Part shown: in pieces, positions 62,879 to 64,000 of the stretch
Layout: every line of letters begins with the position of its first letter
Position numbering within the stretch: the stretch's first letter is position 1
From: Bog-756 sp963734395
GTDB lineage: Bacteria > Actinomycetota > Acidimicrobiia > Acidimicrobiales > RAAP-2
NCBI GenBank assembly: GCA_963734395.1
Contig: CAVTGY010000001.1
Location: 124,001-188,000 of the forward strand
DNA: 64,000 bases
Direction: 5' to 3'
The notes under the pieces: generated by a model
What the model was told of the DNA's origin: nothing
The model's database searches: none
The model's input: the letters and a program-made list of their open reading frames with translations, nothing else
Translations under genes and position numbers: made by a program

Positions 62879-64000
62879 GCGCCGTGCCTCCGGAACAGCG
62901 TGATCCGGTCCTCGCCCACCTCGGCGCGAAACTCGGGGTCCTCGATACCCTGCCCCTGCTCGGGCGCCAGGCAGAGCACCCCGATCTTGCCCTCATGGAG
63001 ATTCTGGTGCACCTGGTAGGCGGCATCACCGACCGCCTCGAGGGTGTGGACCGCGGACAGCGGCGGGAGGATCTTGCCTTCGCAGACCAGCTGATTGGCA
63101 TCCCACGCCTCCCGGTAGTTGGCGAAGTGCGACCCCTTGATGGTCTTGAGCTTCATCCACAAGTGCCGGTTGTCGTACTCGATCATGTAGCCCGACGTCG
63201 CCGCGCAGGTCACGATGGTGCCACCGCGCTTGGCCGCGAAGACCGACGCCCCCATGGTCTGACGTCCCGGGTGCTCGAAGACGATGTCCACATCGTCACC
63301 GACCAGTGACCGGATGTCCTTGCCCAGCCGACGCCACTCCGACTCGTCCTGGGTGTGCTCGTCCTTCCAGAACCGGTAGTTGGCGACCTTGCGATCGATC
63401 ACCGCCTCCACCCCCAGTTCGTGGAGGAGCCTCACCTTTTCCGGCGACGACACCACACCGACCGGAGTCCCGCCGCCGTTGAGGACGTACTGCACGGCAT
63501 AGGCACCGAGCCCGCCGGATGCCCCCCACACCAGGACCTTGTCCCCCTGGCGCATGTTGGCGCCGTTCTTGGACACCAGCATCCGGTACGACGTGGAGTT
63601 GCACAAGGCGTTGGCAGCGGCCTCCTCCCAGGTCAGATGTCTGGGCTTCGGCATCAATTGATTGGCCTTGACCACGGCCAGATCGGCGAGTCCCCCGAAG
63701 TTGGTCTCGAATCCCCAGATCCGTTGATTGTCAGCCAGGATCGAGTCGTCGTGAGCGCTCGGACTCTGGTCGTCGACGTAGTTGCAGTGCACGGTGACCC
63801 TGTCCCCGGGCTTCCAGAGACGGACCGCCGAACCGGTCCGCAGGACCACACCGGCTGCGTCGGATCCGACCACGTGGTAGTCGAGGGCGTGGCGTTTGCC
63901 CCATCTGCTCTCCTTGCCCAGGCGGTCGAGGAACCCGAACGTGGGCAGCGGTTCGAAGATCGAGGTCCACACCGTGTTGAAGTTGATGGCGCTGGCCATC
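62875..64000 (-). CDS. ccr: Crotonyl-CoA carboxylase/reductase (partial, N-terminus beyond window)
   Basis: Ccr reductively carboxylates crotonyl-CoA to ethylmalonyl-CoA with NADPH and CO2. The 374 visible residues belong to the MDR fold: AINFNTVWTSIFEPLPTFGF, YHVVGSDAAGVVLRTGSAVR, RIWGFETNFGGLADLAVVKA, the NADPH motif VLVWGASGGLGAYAVQYVLN, VDIVFEHPGRQTMGASVFAA and KTIKGSHFANYREAWDANQL. The residues described for the CO2 pocket of this family (Asn in NFNTVW, Phe-Glu in GFETN, His in GSHFAN) are all present, so carboxylation is expected rather than simple reduction. About 60-80 N-terminal residues lie past 64000. Confidence 0.93.
   Translation of the reverse strand, partial: MASAINFNTVWTSIFEPLPTFGFLDRLGKESRWGKRHALDYHVVGSDAAGVVLRTGSAVRLWKPGDRVTVHCNYVDDQSPSAHDDSILADNQRIWGFETNFGGLADLAVVKANQLMPKPRHLTWEEAAANALCNSTSYRMLVSKNGANMRQGDKVLVWGASGGLGAYAVQYVLNGGGTPVGVVSSPEKVRLLHELGVEAVIDRKVANYRFWKDEHTQDESEWRRLGKDIRSLVGDDVDIVFEHPGRQTMGASVFAAKRGGTIVTCAATSGYMIEYDNRHLWMKLKTIKGSHFANYREAWDANQLVCEGKILPPLSAVHTLEAVGDAAYQVHQNLHEGKIGVLCLAPEQGQGIEDPEFRAEVGEDRITLFRRHGA

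Overview
The window is a high-GC chromosomal segment whose gene content and order point to a deep-branching actinobacterium, most likely of the class Acidimicrobiia. The clues are the arrangement of tRNA-Thr, tRNA-Met, rpmG, tRNA-Trp, secE and nusG, frequent GTG/TTG starts, several genes with a TAnnnT -10 box only 6-9 nt before the start codon (leaderless style), four-Cys S14 and L36, and an ethylmalonyl-CoA pathway cluster. The class assignment is inference from gene content; no marker was aligned.

Region 1 (about 1-35,650, almost all minus strand) is the core translation and transcription block. Read in the direction of transcription, from high to low coordinates, it runs: tRNA-Thr, tRNA-Met, rpmG, tRNA-Trp, secE-nusG, rplK-rplA, rplJ-rplL, rpoB-rpoC, rpsL-rpsG-fusA-tuf-rpsJ, then rplC-rplD-rplW-rplB-rpsS-rplV-rpsC-rplP-rpmC-rpsQ-rplN-rplX-rplE-rpsN-rpsH-rplF-rplR-rpsE-rpmD-rplO-secY-adk-map, then infA-rpmJ-rpsM-rpsK-rpsD-rpoA-rplQ-truA, and finally rplM-rpsI. 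Unusual points are a 331-bp structured gap between rpsJ and rplC, a probable CTG start for infA behind a structured leader, and acidic low-complexity tails on L29, L22, S3, L4 and L10 plus an acidic head on NusG.

Region 2 (35,650-56,500) is mixed housekeeping DNA on both strands: a GNAT acetyltransferase, an MptB-like mannosyltransferase, tRNA-Tyr, YajQ, small and polytopic membrane proteins, GtrA, a GH1 beta-glucosidase, TesB, citrate synthase, a signal-anchored protein of unknown function, an SQD1-type UDP-sulfoquinovose synthase, RmuC, NDH-2, PhoU, aspartate-semialdehyde dehydrogenase and aspartokinase, two cyclophilins, an S51-like hydrolase and an HSL-type esterase.

Region 3 (56,576-64,000) is an ethylmalonyl-CoA pathway cluster: 3-hydroxyacyl-CoA dehydrogenase, ethylmalonyl-CoA mutase, acyl-CoA carboxylase epsilon and beta subunits, methylmalonyl-CoA epimerase, and crotonyl-CoA carboxylase/reductase, which runs off the window end. 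Together these would convert acetyl-CoA-derived C4 units towards methylmalonyl-CoA and succinyl-CoA. A LEM-3-type GIY-YIG gene sits among them.

Caution on data quality: at least a dozen genes, including essential rplO, rplX, tuf and rpsL, are split by single-base shifts, most of them apparent one-base insertions next to short homopolymers. Sequence error is the simplest explanation. Affected genes are given as one feature over both frames, with the break described.
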